From: Xylanibacter ruminicola Ga6B6
Lineage (GTDB): Bacteria; Bacteroidota; Bacteroidia; Bacteroidales; Bacteroidaceae
Reading direction: 5' to 3'
NCBI RefSeq assembly: GCF_000687715.1
Contig: NZ_JHXD01000009.1
Location: 1-64,000, forward strand
DNA length: 64,000 bases
Shown here: positions 54,850-64,000 of the stretch, piece after piece
Position numbering within the stretch: position 1 is the first letter of the stretch
Layout: each line of letters opens with the position of its first letter
Program-made: the position numbers and the translations under genes
The notes under the pieces: generated by a model
What the model saw: the letters and a program-made list of their open reading frames with translations, nothing else
The model's database searches: none
Told to the model about the DNA's origin: nothing

Positions 54850-55851
54850 GTGAGAAGAGAACAGAACTATAGTCTGAAGCAACATAACACATTTGGCATT
54901 GAGGCTAAGTGTGCACAGTTTGTGGAGTACAGCACTGAGGCCGAAGCTAAAGAGGTGGCCGAGTTGCTACGCACCACGCGCGTACCTTATATTATAATAG
55001 GTGGTGGCAGTAATTTGCTGCTTACTCGCGATTACGAGGGTATTGTGGTTCATTCGACCTGTAAAGGTATAGAGCGCAATGGCAACCGTCTGGTGTGTGG
55101 TAGCGGCGAGGTGTTCGACGATGTAGTGGCCCAGAGCATTGAAATGGGACTTTATGGTGCTGAGAACCTGTCGCTGATTCCTGGCGATGTGGGTGCGAGT
55201 GCCGTTCAGAATATCGGTGCTTATGGTGCTGAGGCTAAGGACTTGATTCGTAGCATTCGTGCTGTTGAGATTGCCACAGGAAATGTGTGCGTGATAGAGA
55301 ATGCTGAGTGCGAATATGGTTATCGTCAGAGCAAGTTTAAGCACGACTGGAAGAATCAGTACCTGATACTAAGCGTAGAGTACGAATTTGCAGCTACGTT
55401 CGAGCCCCGATTAGACTATGGTAATATTCGTGCCGAGCTGGAGAAGGAGGGCATTAGCCTGCCTACAGCCCAGCAGTTACGTGATACGATTATCCGCATA
55501 CGCGAGGCTAAATTGCCCGATCCCAAGGTGCTGGGCAATGCAGGCAGCTTTTTTATGAATCCCATTGTGGATCGCCAGAAATACGAGGCGTTAGCTGCTC
55601 AGTACGAAGTTATGCCGCACTACGACATCGATGCCGAACACGTAAAAATACCCGCTGGTTGGATGATCGACCAGTGTGGATGGAAAGGAAAATCGATGGG
55701 TAGGGCAGGTGTACACGATAAGCAGGCTTTGGTACTGGTAAATCGTGGTGGCGCAACAGGTCAGGAGGTGGTGGCACTTTGCCAGCAGATTCAGGCCGAC
55801 GTGAAGCAGAAATTTGGTATCGATATCTATCCGGAAGTGAACGTGATATGA
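54850..55851 (+). CDS. murB: UDP-N-acetylenolpyruvoylglucosamine reductase
   Basis: 333 residues with a GTG start in an AT-rich spacer of GTGAATA-like direct repeats. FAD motif VPYIIIGGGSNLLLT (residues 46-60), IPGDVGASAVQNIGAYGAE, GYRQSKFK and the catalytic Ser/Glu region NAGSFFMNP. Type I MurB. Reduces the enolpyruvyl group in peptidoglycan precursor synthesis. Overlaps the MBL gene by ATGA. Confidence 0.96.
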   Translation: MRREQNYSLKQHNTFGIEAKCAQFVEYSTEAEAKEVAELLRTTRVPYIIIGGGSNLLLTRDYEGIVVHSTCKGIERNGNRLVCGSGEVFDDVVAQSIEMGLYGAENLSLIPGDVGASAVQNIGAYGAEAKDLIRSIRAVEIATGNVCVIENAECEYGYRQSKFKHDWKNQYLILSVEYEFAATFEPRLDYGNIRAELEKEGISLPTAQQLRDTIIRIREAKLPDPKVLGNAGSFFMNPIVDRQKYEALAAQYEVMPHYDIDAEHVKIPAGWMIDQCGWKGKSMGRAGVHDKQALVLVNRGGATGQEVVALCQQIQADVKQKFGIDIYPEVNVI

Positions 55852-56609
55852 AACTAACGTTTTTAGGCACAGGAACCTCGTGTGGCGTACCCGTTATCGG
55901 GTGCCAGTGTAAGGTATGTAAAAGTACCGACCCGAAGGATAAGCGTACACGCTGTTCGGCGTTGGTTGAAACAGATAATACACGTATATTGATAGATTGC
56001 GGACCAGATTTTCGTGCGCAGATATTGCCACAGCCTTTCCGTAAAATCGATGGCATCCTGATTACCCACTCGCATTACGATCATATGGGCGGTATGGACG
56101 ATATCCGTCCGTATTGTCAGTTTGGTGCTATCAATGTGTATGCTGATGCGCTGGCCAAACAGGGTATGCTGCAAATGCTGCCATACTGTTTTGCTGATAA
56201 CCGCTATCCGGGTGTGCCTGCAATAGGGCTGCATGAGATTGAGCCACACAAGCCTTTGCAGATTGGTGATATGGAGGTGATGCCCATCCAAGTGATGCAT
56301 GGCAAACTGCCTATTCTGGGATATAGAATTGGAAAGCTGACATATATCACCGACATGAAGACCATCGATGATGGTGAATTGTCTTATCTAGAAGGTACCG
56401 AGTTGTTGGTGGTCAATGCTTTGCGATTTGATAAGCCGCACCACTCGCATCAACTCATGGACGATGCCATAGCCTTTGCGCGTAGGGTGGGGGCCAAGCA
56501 AACGCTGATTATCCATGTGTGTCATGATGTGGGATTGCATGACGAGGTGAACAGACTATTGCCTGAAGGCATAAATCTAGCCTACGACGGACAAGAAATA
56601 TATCTGTAA
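55848..56609 (+). CDS. MBL-fold hydrolase (PhnP-like)
   Basis: 253 residues from the ATG at 55848. A cysteine cluster GCQCKVC (Cys19, 21, 24) near the N-terminus and the zinc motif THSHYDHMGG (His74, His76, Asp78, His79), then VMHGKLPILGYRIG, YITDMKTI and HVCHDVGLHDEV. The structure resembles PhnP-type cyclic phosphodiesterases, but no phn genes are near; substrate not inferred. Confidence 0.9.
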   Translation: MKLTFLGTGTSCGVPVIGCQCKVCKSTDPKDKRTRCSALVETDNTRILIDCGPDFRAQILPQPFRKIDGILITHSHYDHMGGMDDIRPYCQFGAINVYADALAKQGMLQMLPYCFADNRYPGVPAIGLHEIEPHKPLQIGDMEVMPIQVMHGKLPILGYRIGKLTYITDMKTIDDGELSYLEGTELLVVNALRFDKPHHSHQLMDDAIAFARRVGAKQTLIIHVCHDVGLHDEVNRLLPEGINLAYDGQEIYL

Positions 56610-56675
56610 TTATGTAAAATACGTTGTTTGTTTCTTTAAAATTAGTTAATTATCGACGATATTTTAAGGGAATTT

Positions 56676-56706
56676 TTTGCAGGTGTCGAAAATAGTCGTA
56701 TCTTTG
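56676..56706 (+). promoter_or_regulatory. orphan consensus promoter
   Basis: TTTG (56676-56679), 19-bp spacer, TATCTTTG (56699-56706), then CACCG. No plus-strand gene follows before 57867. Confidence 0.6.
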
Positions 56707-56711
56707 CACCG

Positions 56712-56777
56712 TGTGTTTTTCATAGTATTAGATTTAAGGTTAACAAAGGTTTGGGTCACAGCGGTGACCCTTTTTTT
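56712..56777 (+). ncRNA. candidate small RNA of about 66 nt
   Basis: Promoter directly followed by a U/A-rich 40-nt segment and a strong terminator: GGGTCAC-AGCG-GTGACCC (56753-56770) plus seven T. No start codon with a ribosome site. The terminator end touches the stop codon of the minus-strand gene at 56776. Confidence 0.5.
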
Positions 56778-57060
56778 ATATCCATCTTCTGCGTTTGCCC
56801 TTATCTTTGCCAAACAGCGAACTGTAGCCTTTCATAAGTTTACGTACCAGCAGAATAGCATCTACAGCCATAAAACCATTGCTTACCAGGCTGGCAATAT
56901 AGTCGCCCTTCGATACTTCGTCGCGCTTCAGGAATGTCTGGTTCCAAAGCGATGAAACCTTGTCCTTATCTTTCTGGATCTCGTCAAGCAAAGCATCCTT
57001 GCGCTCGCGAATCTCTTCGAGCGTGCAGAAATCGTTGGTTGTTTTTTTATTGTACGGCAT
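56776..57060 (-). CDS. small helical protein of unknown function
   Basis: 94 residues. Charged helix LEEIRERKDALLDEIQKDKDKVSSLW, a hydrophobic patch DYIASLVSNGFMAVDAILLVRKLM and a basic end GKDKGKRRRWI. Third gene of the 57635-56776 operon with YtxH and holin-like proteins; probably associated with the membrane. Confidence 0.75.
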   Translation of the reverse strand: MPYNKKTTNDFCTLEEIRERKDALLDEIQKDKDKVSSLWNQTFLKRDEVSKGDYIASLVSNGFMAVDAILLVRKLMKGYSSLFGKDKGKRRRWI

Positions 57061-57065
57061 AGTGC

Positions 57066-57416
57066 TTATTTACTGAGTAGCAAACCTGCCAAGAACCTAA
57101 CCAGAGGTTTCTCGATCCAAGGTTTGCGGAAGATGATAAATAGAATAAACAGCAGCAGATAGAGTAGCGATATGATGAGGAAAGCCAGAGCCGTACCAGT
57201 AAACGTTGCCAACCAGAAGGCTAAGGCAAACGACAAGTAGGTAAGGCATGCTGCAATCACCAAGATGAACACGATAGCCAAGGCGGCAGCCGTTACCAGG
57301 CGTACCACCTTGTCTATCATATCGAGCTTAACGTACTCCGTTTGTAGCCCGAGATAGTGTTTCAGCACCTCTATCAGCTGTGCTATATTCTCAACGTTCT
57401 TATCGCTCGACAGCAT
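57066..57416 (-). CDS. phage-holin-superfamily (holin-X/DUF1469-like) membrane protein
   Basis: 116 residues. Amphipathic N-terminus IAQLIEVLKHYLGLQTEYVKLDMIDKVVRL then two long hydrophobic stretches. Chromosomal relatives sit in three-gene operons with YtxH proteins as here; this is not evidence of a prophage. Confidence 0.82.
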   Translation of the reverse strand: MLSSDKNVENIAQLIEVLKHYLGLQTEYVKLDMIDKVVRLVTAAALAIVFILVIAACLTYLSFALAFWLATFTGTALAFLIISLLYLLLFILFIIFRKPWIEKPLVRFLAGLLLSK

Positions 57417-57419
57417 GGG

Positions 57420-57635
57420 TTACTCCTCCTCGGTTGCTGCGTCCTGAATGTCGTCAACGAGATCAACTACCTCTTTACGGCTCAGTTTGATGTTGTGCTT
57501 CTTCAGGAAGTCCTCTACAGCATCAGTGATACGAACGCGAGTGTCCTGTCCCTTTTCGGGGGCTACCAGAATACCAAGAGCTGCGCCAGCAATGGCACCG
57601 CCAAGAAATGCGCTAATGTAACCTAAACTTTTCAT
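57420..57635 (-). CDS. YtxH-domain protein
   Basis: 71 residues. Glycine-rich membrane segment LGYISAFLGGAIAGAALGILVAPEKGQDTR is the YtxH signature, then an acidic helix. Related proteins belong to general stress operons. Confidence 0.88.
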   Translation of the reverse strand: MKSLGYISAFLGGAIAGAALGILVAPEKGQDTRVRITDAVEDFLKKHNIKLSRKEVVDLVDDIQDAATEEE

Positions 57636-57807
57636 AATCTTACTGCTTTTAAAATTAATACTTAATACTTAGACTATTTGTCTGCAAATATACGAAAGTT
57701 TTCGGTTGTTATGCAAAAATCAGCCAATTTTTTAATAAAAAAGTTGTGTTTTGCCCGATTTAACAAACTTTATGTGGTGTTTTGGCTCGCTTTTGCGCAA
57801 TAATTAG

Positions 57808-57815
57808 TAATTTCG
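57808..57815 (+). promoter_or_regulatory. -7-like element of the SPOR gene
   Basis: TAATTTCG (one mismatch), 51 nt before the ATG; TTTG 12 bp upstream. Confidence 0.45.
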
Positions 57816-57866
57816 CACACAAAATTAAGAATCAAATAAGTAATTAAAAAATAAAAATTAGGAAAA

Positions 57867-58361
57867 ATGAAGAAGTACACTGTATTATGCGCAGGTTTGT
57901 GCATGGCATTGGCAATGACAAGTTGTAAGACTAACGAGAGTGCCTATAAGAAGGCTTACGAGAAGGCTAAGCAGTACGATACAGCTCAGCAGCAGGCTGC
58001 TCCTGTTGTTGAAACAGCCCCCGTTGTAGCTCCTGTAGAGGCTAAGCCAGCTACTGAGACTCAGGTAGTAGACAATCTCGACAACGTATCAGTACGCCAG
58101 GAGAGTGTATCGCTGGTTAGTGGTAGTGGTTTGAAGGCATTCAGCGTAGTTGTTGGCTCGTTTGGTGTTCGCGCCAATGCCGAGGGCTTGATGCAGCGCC
58201 TGAAGAATGCTGGTTACGATGCCCAGATTGTTAAGAACGACGATAAGAATATGTATCGCGTCATCGCCTCTACCTTCTCTGACAAGGCTGCAGCAGCTGC
58301 AAGCCGCGATCAGATTCGTGCGTCATATCCCGATGCTTGGTTGCTGTATAACGCTCGTTAA
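57867..58361 (+). CDS. SPOR-domain lipoprotein
   Basis: 164 residues. Lipobox AMTSC, a Pro/Val/Ala linker, and a C-terminal SPOR domain (AFSVVVGSFGVRANAEGLMQRLKNAGYDAQIVKNDDKNMYRVIASTF). SPOR domains bind denuded septal peptidoglycan; likely role in division or wall remodelling. Confidence 0.9.
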   Translation: MKKYTVLCAGLCMALAMTSCKTNESAYKKAYEKAKQYDTAQQQAAPVVETAPVVAPVEAKPATETQVVDNLDNVSVRQESVSLVSGSGLKAFSVVVGSFGVRANAEGLMQRLKNAGYDAQIVKNDDKNMYRVIASTFSDKAAAAASRDQIRASYPDAWLLYNAR

Positions 58362-58370
58362 TTAGCAACA

Positions 58371-58784
58371 TTGGCTCGTATTTTATCAATAGATTACGGT
58401 AAGAAACGTACCGGACTGGCAGTCACCGATCCCCTGCAGATTATAGCTGGAGGATTGGCGACTGTTGCTACGTCAGAACTCTTCGACTACCTGAAGGCTT
58501 ATATTGCCCGTGAACAGGTTGAGATGATAGTGATTGGCGAACCACGCCAGCCTAATGGCGAACCCAGTGAGAACCTGGCACGTGTGCAGCAGTTTGTGAA
58601 CCGTTGGCGCAAGGCTGTGCCCGAAGTTCCTATCCAGTATTACGACGAGCGTTTTACCTCGGTACTGGCCCATCAGGCCATGCTGGATGGTGGATTGAAG
58701 AAGAAGGCTCGACAGAACAAAGGATTGGTAGATGAAATCTCGGCTACCATCATTCTCGAAGATTTTATGCGTTCAAAAAAATAA
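58371..58784 (+). CDS. ruvX: YqgF/RuvX-type putative Holliday junction resolvase
   Basis: 137 residues. The start codon appears to be TTG at 58371 (family start MARILSIDYGKKRTGLAVTD); no in-frame ATG fits. RNase H-like motifs: SIDYGKKRTG, IVIGEPRQPNGEPS and YDERFTS. Probably works in pre-16S rRNA processing or resolution, as in relatives. Nine nucleotides after the SPOR gene. Confidence 0.93.
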   Translation: MARILSIDYGKKRTGLAVTDPLQIIAGGLATVATSELFDYLKAYIAREQVEMIVIGEPRQPNGEPSENLARVQQFVNRWRKAVPEVPIQYYDERFTSVLAHQAMLDGGLKKKARQNKGLVDEISATIILEDFMRSKK

Positions 58785-58810
58785 TTATCAATTATTAATT
58801 TTCAATTAGA

Positions 58811-59371
58811 ATGGTATTACCTATTTATATATTTGGTCAGCCTGTGCTTCGTAAGGTGGCCGAAGATATTACACCCGATTATCCTCAGTTGAAGGATTTG
58901 ATTGGTGATATGTGGGAGACACTCGCTGAGTCGGAAGGTATCGGACTGGCTGCTCCTCAGATTGGTAAGCCCATCCGCTTGGTTGTGATCGACCTGGATG
59001 TGCTTTCGGATGATCTGCCTGAGTACAAAGGCTTTAAGCAGGTGTTTATCAATGCTCATATCGTAGAGTACGATGAGAGTAATACCGATGTGTCGGAAGA
59101 GGGGTGTTTGTCAATCCCTGCTATCCATGAGAAGGTTACACGTCCTACCCGTATCCACGTAGAGTGGGATGACGAGAACTTTGAGCACCACGACGAGTGG
59201 GTTGAGGGTTATCTGGCTCGTGTTATGCAGCATGAGTTCGACCACCTCGACGGTAAGATGTTTGTCGACCGTATCTCGCCACTCCGCAAGCAGCTCATCA
59301 AGAGCAAGTTGCGCGCTTTGACACAGGGCCGTTTCCGTTGTGGTTACAAGACCAAAGTGGCCAGAAAATAA
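58811..59371 (+). CDS. def: peptide deformylase
   Basis: 186 residues. All three motifs: [18 protein letters not shown] and QHEFDHLDG. Removes the formyl group from nascent proteins. TPR gene starts 1 nt after its stop. Confidence 0.97.
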   Translation: MVLPIYIFGQPVLRKVAEDITPDYPQLKDLIGDMWETLAESEGIGLAAPQIGKPIRLVVIDLDVLSDDLPEYKGFKQVFINAHIVEYDESNTDVSEEGCLSIPAIHEKVTRPTRIHVEWDDENFEHHDEWVEGYLARVMQHEFDHLDGKMFVDRISPLRKQLIKSKLRALTQGRFRCGYKTKVARK

Positions 59372-59372
59372 A

Positions 59373-61322
59373 ATGCGTCGCATTTTCCTGTTTCTGGCAT
59401 TCCTGCCGTTATTGGTCCAAGCTCAGTTTAATACCGATCGCTTGGTGATGATAGGGCGCTCGGCACTCTATTACGAAGATTATGTGCTGTCGATCCAGTA
59501 TTTTAATCAGGCCATCAGCATGAAACCTTGGCTCTATGAGCCTTGGTTTTTTCGTGGGGTGGCCAAATTTTATTTGGACGACTATCGTGGAGCCGAGAGC
59601 GACTGTACCGAGGCAATCGAGCGCAACCCTTATGTGGTAAGCGCTTACGAGCTGCGCGGGTTGTGTCGCATTAACCAGAAGAAATATAGCGCAGCGGTGA
59701 GCGATTACGATCGTGCCCTGCGTTACGATCCTGACAATCAGGGACTTTGGCATAATCGTGTGCTCTGTTTGATTCAGGATAAGAAATACGATTTAGCTTT
59801 GGCGCAGATTGATACGATTTCGGCCCGCTGGTCGAAATATGCTCGTGCCTACTCGATGCAGGCTGAGATTTATCTGCTGCAGCAGGATACTACCAAGGCT
59901 GTGAAATCGCTTGATAAGAGTTTGGAACTTGATCCTTACGATGGTGGCATCTGGGCTGAGAGAGCCGTGATTAGTCTGGCTCGCCAGAAGTGGAAGGAGG
60001 GTGAGGAGTTCCTGACCAAGAGTATCCACTTGTTGCCCAAACACTCGGGCAACTATATTAACCGTGCATTGGCCCGATTTAATCAGAATAACCTGCGTGG
60101 TGCAATGGCCGATTATGATACAGCGCTCGATTTAGATCCAAACAACTTCTTAGGTCACTATAACCGCGGACTGTTGCGTGCCCAGGTGGGCGACGATAAC
60201 CGTGGTATTGAGGACTTTGACTTTGTGCTGAAGTTGGAACCCGACAACCTGATGGCGCTATTTAACCGTGCTCTATTGTTGGAGCAGACGGGAAACCTGC
60301 GTGCGGCTATTCGCGACTATTCGAAGGTAATCGAGGAGTATCCTAACTTCTGGTTCGGATTGCAGCATCGCGCTTCGTGTTATCGCCGATTGGGTAATAC
60401 CAAACAGGCCGAGCTTGATGAGTTCCGTATTCTGAAAGCCCAGATGGATAAACGATATGGTAAGCAGCCACGACTCTCGAAAAAGCAGATGCGTAAGCGT
60501 AGCGATATCGATCCTGATAAGTATAACCAGCTGGTTGTAGCTGACGAGCAGGAAGTGGAACACGAATACAAGAGCGACTACCGCGGACGTGTACAGAACC
60601 GTAAGACTGCGATAAGCTTACAGCCCATGTACGGACTTACTTTTGTGCAGCCACAGAACGACGTGAAGGTTGAGAATGCATACGAAAACAGTGTGGATGC
60701 CTTTAACCAGACATCGGGTTCGCATACTGTTTATCTCTCGTGCGAGCAGCGTAACCTGAGCGAAGACCATATGAAGCGTACCTTTGCGTATATCGATTCG
60801 TTAAGCAATGTCATCGATCAGGCGAAAGTTACGTCGAAGGTGGCACCGTTGCTGTTGCTGCGTGCCATCGCATACGCTACCATCCAGAACTTTGATAATG
60901 CAATCGACGACCTGAGTATCTGCTTGCAGATCGACTCTACCTCATCGTTGGCCTATTGGCAGCGCGCCGTTTGCCAGGCTAAGATTAATGAGTTTAATGC
61001 CTCTGAGGGTACCAATGTGGATCTTAAGTCGGCTAATGTGCTTGGCGATTTGTCGGATGCCATCGCTTTGGCTCCCCATAACGCGTACCTATATTATAAT
61101 AGAGGTAACCTTTACGCTATGCGTCGCGACTATCAGCGTGCTATCGCCGATTACTCACAGGCACTCAAGCTGAATCAGGATCTGGCCGAGGCTTGGTTCA
61201 ATCGCGGACTGGCAAAAATCTACGCCAAACACGTGGATGAAGGTATCGAGGATCTTTCGAAAGCTGGCGAATTAGGACTCTATCAGGCATATAGTGTCAT
61301 CAAAAAGTATCGCGAAAAGTAA
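59373..61322 (+). CDS. secreted tetratricopeptide-repeat protein
   Basis: 649 residues from the ATG at 59373. Signal peptide RIFLFLAFLPLLVQAQ. About a dozen TPR units (for example YNRGLLRAQVGDDNRGIEDFDFVLKLEPDN and LYYNRGNLYAMRRDYQRAIADYSQALKLN) in two blocks separated by a non-repeat segment (about residues 370-470). Protein-protein scaffold in the periplasm; partner unknown. Confidence 0.92.
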   Translation: MRRIFLFLAFLPLLVQAQFNTDRLVMIGRSALYYEDYVLSIQYFNQAISMKPWLYEPWFFRGVAKFYLDDYRGAESDCTEAIERNPYVVSAYELRGLCRINQKKYSAAVSDYDRALRYDPDNQGLWHNRVLCLIQDKKYDLALAQIDTISARWSKYARAYSMQAEIYLLQQDTTKAVKSLDKSLELDPYDGGIWAERAVISLARQKWKEGEEFLTKSIHLLPKHSGNYINRALARFNQNNLRGAMADYDTALDLDPNNFLGHYNRGLLRAQVGDDNRGIEDFDFVLKLEPDNLMALFNRALLLEQTGNLRAAIRDYSKVIEEYPNFWFGLQHRASCYRRLGNTKQAELDEFRILKAQMDKRYGKQPRLSKKQMRKRSDIDPDKYNQLVVADEQEVEHEYKSDYRGRVQNRKTAISLQPMYGLTFVQPQNDVKVENAYENSVDAFNQTSGSHTVYLSCEQRNLSEDHMKRTFAYIDSLSNVIDQAKVTSKVAPLLLLRAIAYATIQNFDNAIDDLSICLQIDSTSSLAYWQRAVCQAKINEFNASEGTNVDLKSANVLGDLSDAIALAPHNAYLYYNRGNLYAMRRDYQRAIADYSQALKLNQDLAEAWFNRGLAKIYAKHVDEGIEDLSKAGELGLYQAYSVIKKYREK

Positions 61323-61362
61323 ATTTTTCGATTAATTTGCATTAATTTGGAATAAAAGCACT

Positions 61363-61370
61363 ATCTTTGC
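61363..61370 (+). promoter_or_regulatory. -7 element of thrS
   Basis: TATCTTTG then CACGC, 34 nt before the ATG; TTTG 12 and 22 bp upstream. No T-box or other leader structure seen. Confidence 0.6.
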
Positions 61371-61404
61371 ACGCAATTTCAAAATTCAAACATATATTGT
61401 AGAT

Positions 61405-63351
61405 ATGATGATTAACATTACATTCCCAGACGGATCTGTTCGCTCGTATGAGCAGGGCGTAACTGGTATCCAGATTGCAGAGAGCATCTCTCCGGCTCTC
61501 GCACGCAGCGTTGTAAGCTGTGGAGTAAACGGTGAGACAGTAGAGCTGAACCGTCCTATCAATGAGGACGCTACCATCGAGCTCTACAAGTTCGACGATG
61601 AGCAGGGTAAGCATACCTTCTGGCACACATCGGCCCACTTGCTGGCCGAGGCACTGCAGGAGTTGTATCCTGGCATACAGTTCGGTTTCGGACCTGCTGT
61701 CGAGAATGGTTTCTTCTATGATGTACTGCTGAAAGACGGCGAGAGCATCAAGGAGAGCGATTTCCCAAAGATTGAGGCTAAGATGAAGGAACTGGCTGGT
61801 AAGAAAGAGCCTGTAGTTCGTCGTGAGGTACCTAAGGCCGAGGCCCTGAAGCAGTTTGCTGAGTGGGGACAGACCTATAAGTGCGAGCACATCGAGCAGG
61901 ATCTTGAAGACGGTTCAATCACCACCTATACCCAGGGTAATTTCACCGATCTGTGCCGTGGTCCACACCTCGTGGATACTGGCGAGATCAAGGCCGTTAA
62001 GCTCACCTCAGTAGCAGGTGCTTTCTGGCGTGGCGATGCTAACCGCGAGCAGATGCAGCGCTTGTACGGTATCTCATTCCCAAAGAAGAAGATGCTCGAC
62101 GAGTATCTTGAGATGCTGGAGGAGGCTAAGAAGCGTGACCACCGTAAGATTGGTAAGGAGATGGAACTCTTTATGTTCTCAGAGAAGGTAGGTAAGGGTC
62201 TGCCTATCTGGTTGCCAAAGGGTACTGAGCTCCGTCTGCGTCTGCAGGATCACCTGCGTAAGGTGCAGAAGCGTTTCGGCTATCAGGAGGTTATCACTCC
62301 ACATATTGGTTCTAAGAACCTTTACGTTACCTCTGGTCACTATGCACACTATGGCAAGGATTCGTTCCAGCCAATCCATACCCCTGAGGAGGACGAGGAG
62401 TACATGCTGAAGCCAATGAACTGTCCTCACCACTGCGAAATCTTCGCTTGGAAGCCACGTTCATACCGCGATCTGCCTCTGCGTATCGCTGAGTTCGGTA
62501 CTGTATACCGCTATGAGCAGAGTGGTGAGCTGCACGGACTGACTCGTGTACGTTCGTTCACACAGGACGATGCCCACCTGTTCTGTCGTCCCGACCAGGT
62601 TAAGCAGGAGTTCCTGAATGTTATGGATATTATCGGTATCGTGCTTACAGCTTTCGGATTCAACTTCGAGGCTCAGATTTCTCTGCGCGATCCTAACGAC
62701 CACGAGAAGTATGTAGGTACTGACGAGGACTGGGCTCTGGCCGAGAAGGCTATTGTTGAGGCTTGTCAGGAGAAGGGGCTGCCCGCTAAGGTTGAATATG
62801 GCGAGGCTGCTTTCTATGGTCCTAAGCTCGACTTTATGATTAAGGACGCTATCGGTCGTCGTTGGCAGCTGGGTACTATCCAGGTTGACTATAACTTGCC
62901 TAAGCGTTTCAACCTTGAGTATACCGATGAGGACAACCAGAAGAAGACTCCTGTTATGATTCACCGTGCACCATTCGGATCAATGGAGCGTTTCTGCGCT
63001 GTGCTGATTGAGCACACCAGCGGTCACTTCCCCTTGTGGTTGACTCCTGACCAGGTTGCTATCCTGCCTCTGTCGGAGAAGTATAACGACTATGCACAGG
63101 AGGTTGCCAAGAAGTTTGACATGGGTGGTGTTCGTGCTACCGTTGATATGCGTAACGAGAAACTGGGTCGTAAGATTCGTGACAACGAGTTGAAGCGTAT
63201 TCCTTACATGGTTATCGTAGGTGAGAAGGAGGCTGCTGAGGGTACTGTAGCTGTACGTCCACAGGGTGGTGGCGAGCAGAGCGTTAAGACCATTCAGGAG
63301 TTCATTGACGAGGTAAATGCCCGCGTTGCTGAGATGACCAAAGACTTCTAA
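61405..63351 (+). CDS. thrS: threonyl-tRNA synthetase
   Basis: 648 residues. TGS domain, editing domain with [11 protein letters not shown] and DLCRGPHL, class II core with NCPHHCEIF and [34 protein letters not shown], motif 3 region [12 protein letters not shown], and anticodon-binding domain. The second Met at 61408 is an alternative start. Followed by infC, the common gene order. Confidence 0.97.
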   Translation: MMINITFPDGSVRSYEQGVTGIQIAESISPALARSVVSCGVNGETVELNRPINEDATIELYKFDDEQGKHTFWHTSAHLLAEALQELYPGIQFGFGPAVENGFFYDVLLKDGESIKESDFPKIEAKMKELAGKKEPVVRREVPKAEALKQFAEWGQTYKCEHIEQDLEDGSITTYTQGNFTDLCRGPHLVDTGEIKAVKLTSVAGAFWRGDANREQMQRLYGISFPKKKMLDEYLEMLEEAKKRDHRKIGKEMELFMFSEKVGKGLPIWLPKGTELRLRLQDHLRKVQKRFGYQEVITPHIGSKNLYVTSGHYAHYGKDSFQPIHTPEEDEEYMLKPMNCPHHCEIFAWKPRSYRDLPLRIAEFGTVYRYEQSGELHGLTRVRSFTQDDAHLFCRPDQVKQEFLNVMDIIGIVLTAFGFNFEAQISLRDPNDHEKYVGTDEDWALAEKAIVEACQEKGLPAKVEYGEAAFYGPKLDFMIKDAIGRRWQLGTIQVDYNLPKRFNLEYTDEDNQKKTPVMIHRAPFGSMERFCAVLIEHTSGHFPLWLTPDQVAILPLSEKYNDYAQEVAKKFDMGGVRATVDMRNEKLGRKIRDNELKRIPYMVIVGEKEAAEGTVAVRPQGGGEQSVKTIQEFIDEVNARVAEMTKDF

Positions 63352-63417
63352 AGTTAAATATTTATAAAATTATTCAGATAATTAATATTCCAGAGCTCAA
63401 AGTTCAAAGAAAATTAG

Positions 63418-63425
63418 TAATTTTG
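63418..63425 (+). promoter_or_regulatory. -7 element of infC
   Basis: TAATTTTG then CAGCC, 25 nt before the ATG. Confidence 0.6.
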
Positions 63426-63450
63426 CAGCCGATTTCTTAAAAAGTAGTTA

Positions 63451-64000
63451 ATGAAGAATGACAAATTGAAGAATCAGTACCGTATCAACGAACAGATCCG
63501 AGTACGTGAAGTCCGCATCGTAGGCGACGAGGGATCGTCGGTTATGTCTACGCGTGATGCACTCAACCAGGCCCGTGACATGGGAGTAGACCTCGTGGAG
63601 ATTTCTCCTAATGCCAACCCGCCAGTATGTCGTCTCATCGACTACTCTAAGTTCCTCTACCAGCAGAAGAAGCGCCAGAAGGAAATGAAGGCCAAGCAGG
63701 TAAAGGTGGAGGTGAAGGAAATCCGATTCGGACCTCAGACTGATGAGCACGACTATCAGTTTAAACTGAAGCATGCTCGTGAGTTCCTCGAAGAGGGCAA
63801 CAAGGTACGTGCATACGTATTCTTCCGTGGCCGCTCTATCCTGTTCAAAGAGCAGGGCGAGGTATTGTTGCTCCGTTTTGCTAACGACCTTGAAGAGGTT
63901 GGAAAGGTTGAGGGCATGCCATCACTCGAAGGCAAGAAGATGTTCCTCTACCTGGCTCCTAAGAAGGCTGGATCAGCCAAGAAGAGTCAGCAGGCTCGCG
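63451..64000 (+). CDS. infC: translation initiation factor IF-3, 3' end outside window
   Basis: At least 183 codons, still open at the last base. IF3-N ([49 protein letters not shown]), linker ([11 protein letters not shown]) and IF3-C ([36 protein letters not shown]) are visible. The start is ATG, not the rare AUU of enterobacterial infC. The C-terminal extension begins with [12 protein letters not shown]. Confidence 0.95.
   Translation, partial: MKNDKLKNQYRINEQIRVREVRIVGDEGSSVMSTRDALNQARDMGVDLVEISPNANPPVCRLIDYSKFLYQQKKRQKEMKAKQVKVEVKEIRFGPQTDEHDYQFKLKHAREFLEEGNKVRAYVFFRGRSILFKEQGEVLLLRFANDLEEVGKVEGMPSLEGKKMFLYLAPKKAGSAKKSQQAR

Noticed and set aside
57066..57416. Prophage indicated by a holin-like protein
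   Set aside because: The YtxH/holin-X operon is a common chromosomal envelope-stress arrangement and no other phage gene is near.

Overview
The window reads as chromosome of a Bacteroidales bacterium, most likely Prevotella or a close relative. Genes are dense on both strands. Upstream regions repeatedly carry the Bacteroidetes sigma-ABfr promoter (-7 TAnnTTTG, often with TTTG 19-20 bp upstream). Bacteroidales-type families recur: DUF4348 and DUF6078 proteins, bleomycin-hydrolase-like C1 peptidases, and a PurF paralogue starting Met-Gly-Gly. The only tRNA lacks an encoded CCA. No rRNA, IS transposase or CRISPR array was seen. Layout: 1-9.1 kb is an accessory redox and detoxification block (cupin, FMN-binding protein, AraC regulator, three flavodoxin-type proteins, aldo/keto reductase, SDR, acetyltransferase, MBL hydrolase). 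It ends in two damaged-looking genes: a chimeric ACT-domain ORF and a YbjQ-like ORF with two short in-frame insertions. 9.1-14.3 kb is a divergent pair of secreted GH51 arabinofuranosidases. 14.4-18.5 kb holds an unknown gene, tRNA-His, Nif3, a zinc-ribbon coiled-coil protein, a lone HsdR_N-like protein and holA. After an AT-rich 0.8 kb gap come an XRE regulator, pyrK-pyrD, aroC and slyD (19.3-23.4 kb). 23.7-30.9 kb has a small secreted protein, an M48 protease, a C1 peptidase, an SDR, fRMsr, ilvC behind a structured leader, a MaoC protein and a PurF paralogue. 30.9-37.2 kb is a minus-strand run pepP, C1 peptidase, recJ, recQ. 37.4-44.6 kb contains trpS, trmD, a patatin, ligA, a HExxH protein and a DMT transporter. 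44.7-46.5 kb is a small membrane-protein/HTH operon whose promoter is surrounded by TTTATCG half-sites. 46.5-48.7 kb is a two-gene AmmeMemoRadiSam locus. 48.8-52.7 kb has another C1 peptidase, a nested-palindrome spacer, a DUF6078 protein, a vapE-like ATPase gene and xpt. 52.8-64 kb is housekeeping: pheS, murB, ruvX, def, thrS and infC (cut by the window end), plus a small envelope operon and a TPR protein. The strongest candidate for an undescribed system is at 50495-52088. A single VapE-like P-loop ATPase gene is bracketed by two 102-bp inverted repeats that align without gaps (75/102 identical by hand count). Each holds five copies of an 11-bp word (AGTGAGAGGTT or its complement) in mirror order, with one 9-bp-stem hairpin. 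It looks like a compact one-gene mobile element or replicon. Other leads: a short dual-hairpin repeat inserted in frame in coding sequence (8694-9003), two promoter-to-terminator units without an ORF (21541-21675 and 56676-56777, likely small RNAs), a structured ilvC leader, a nested GGACT palindrome (49944-50029), and several genes whose -7 element lies only 4-8 nt from the start codon. All motif and identity counts were made by eye; family names come from recognition of sequence motifs, not from searches.
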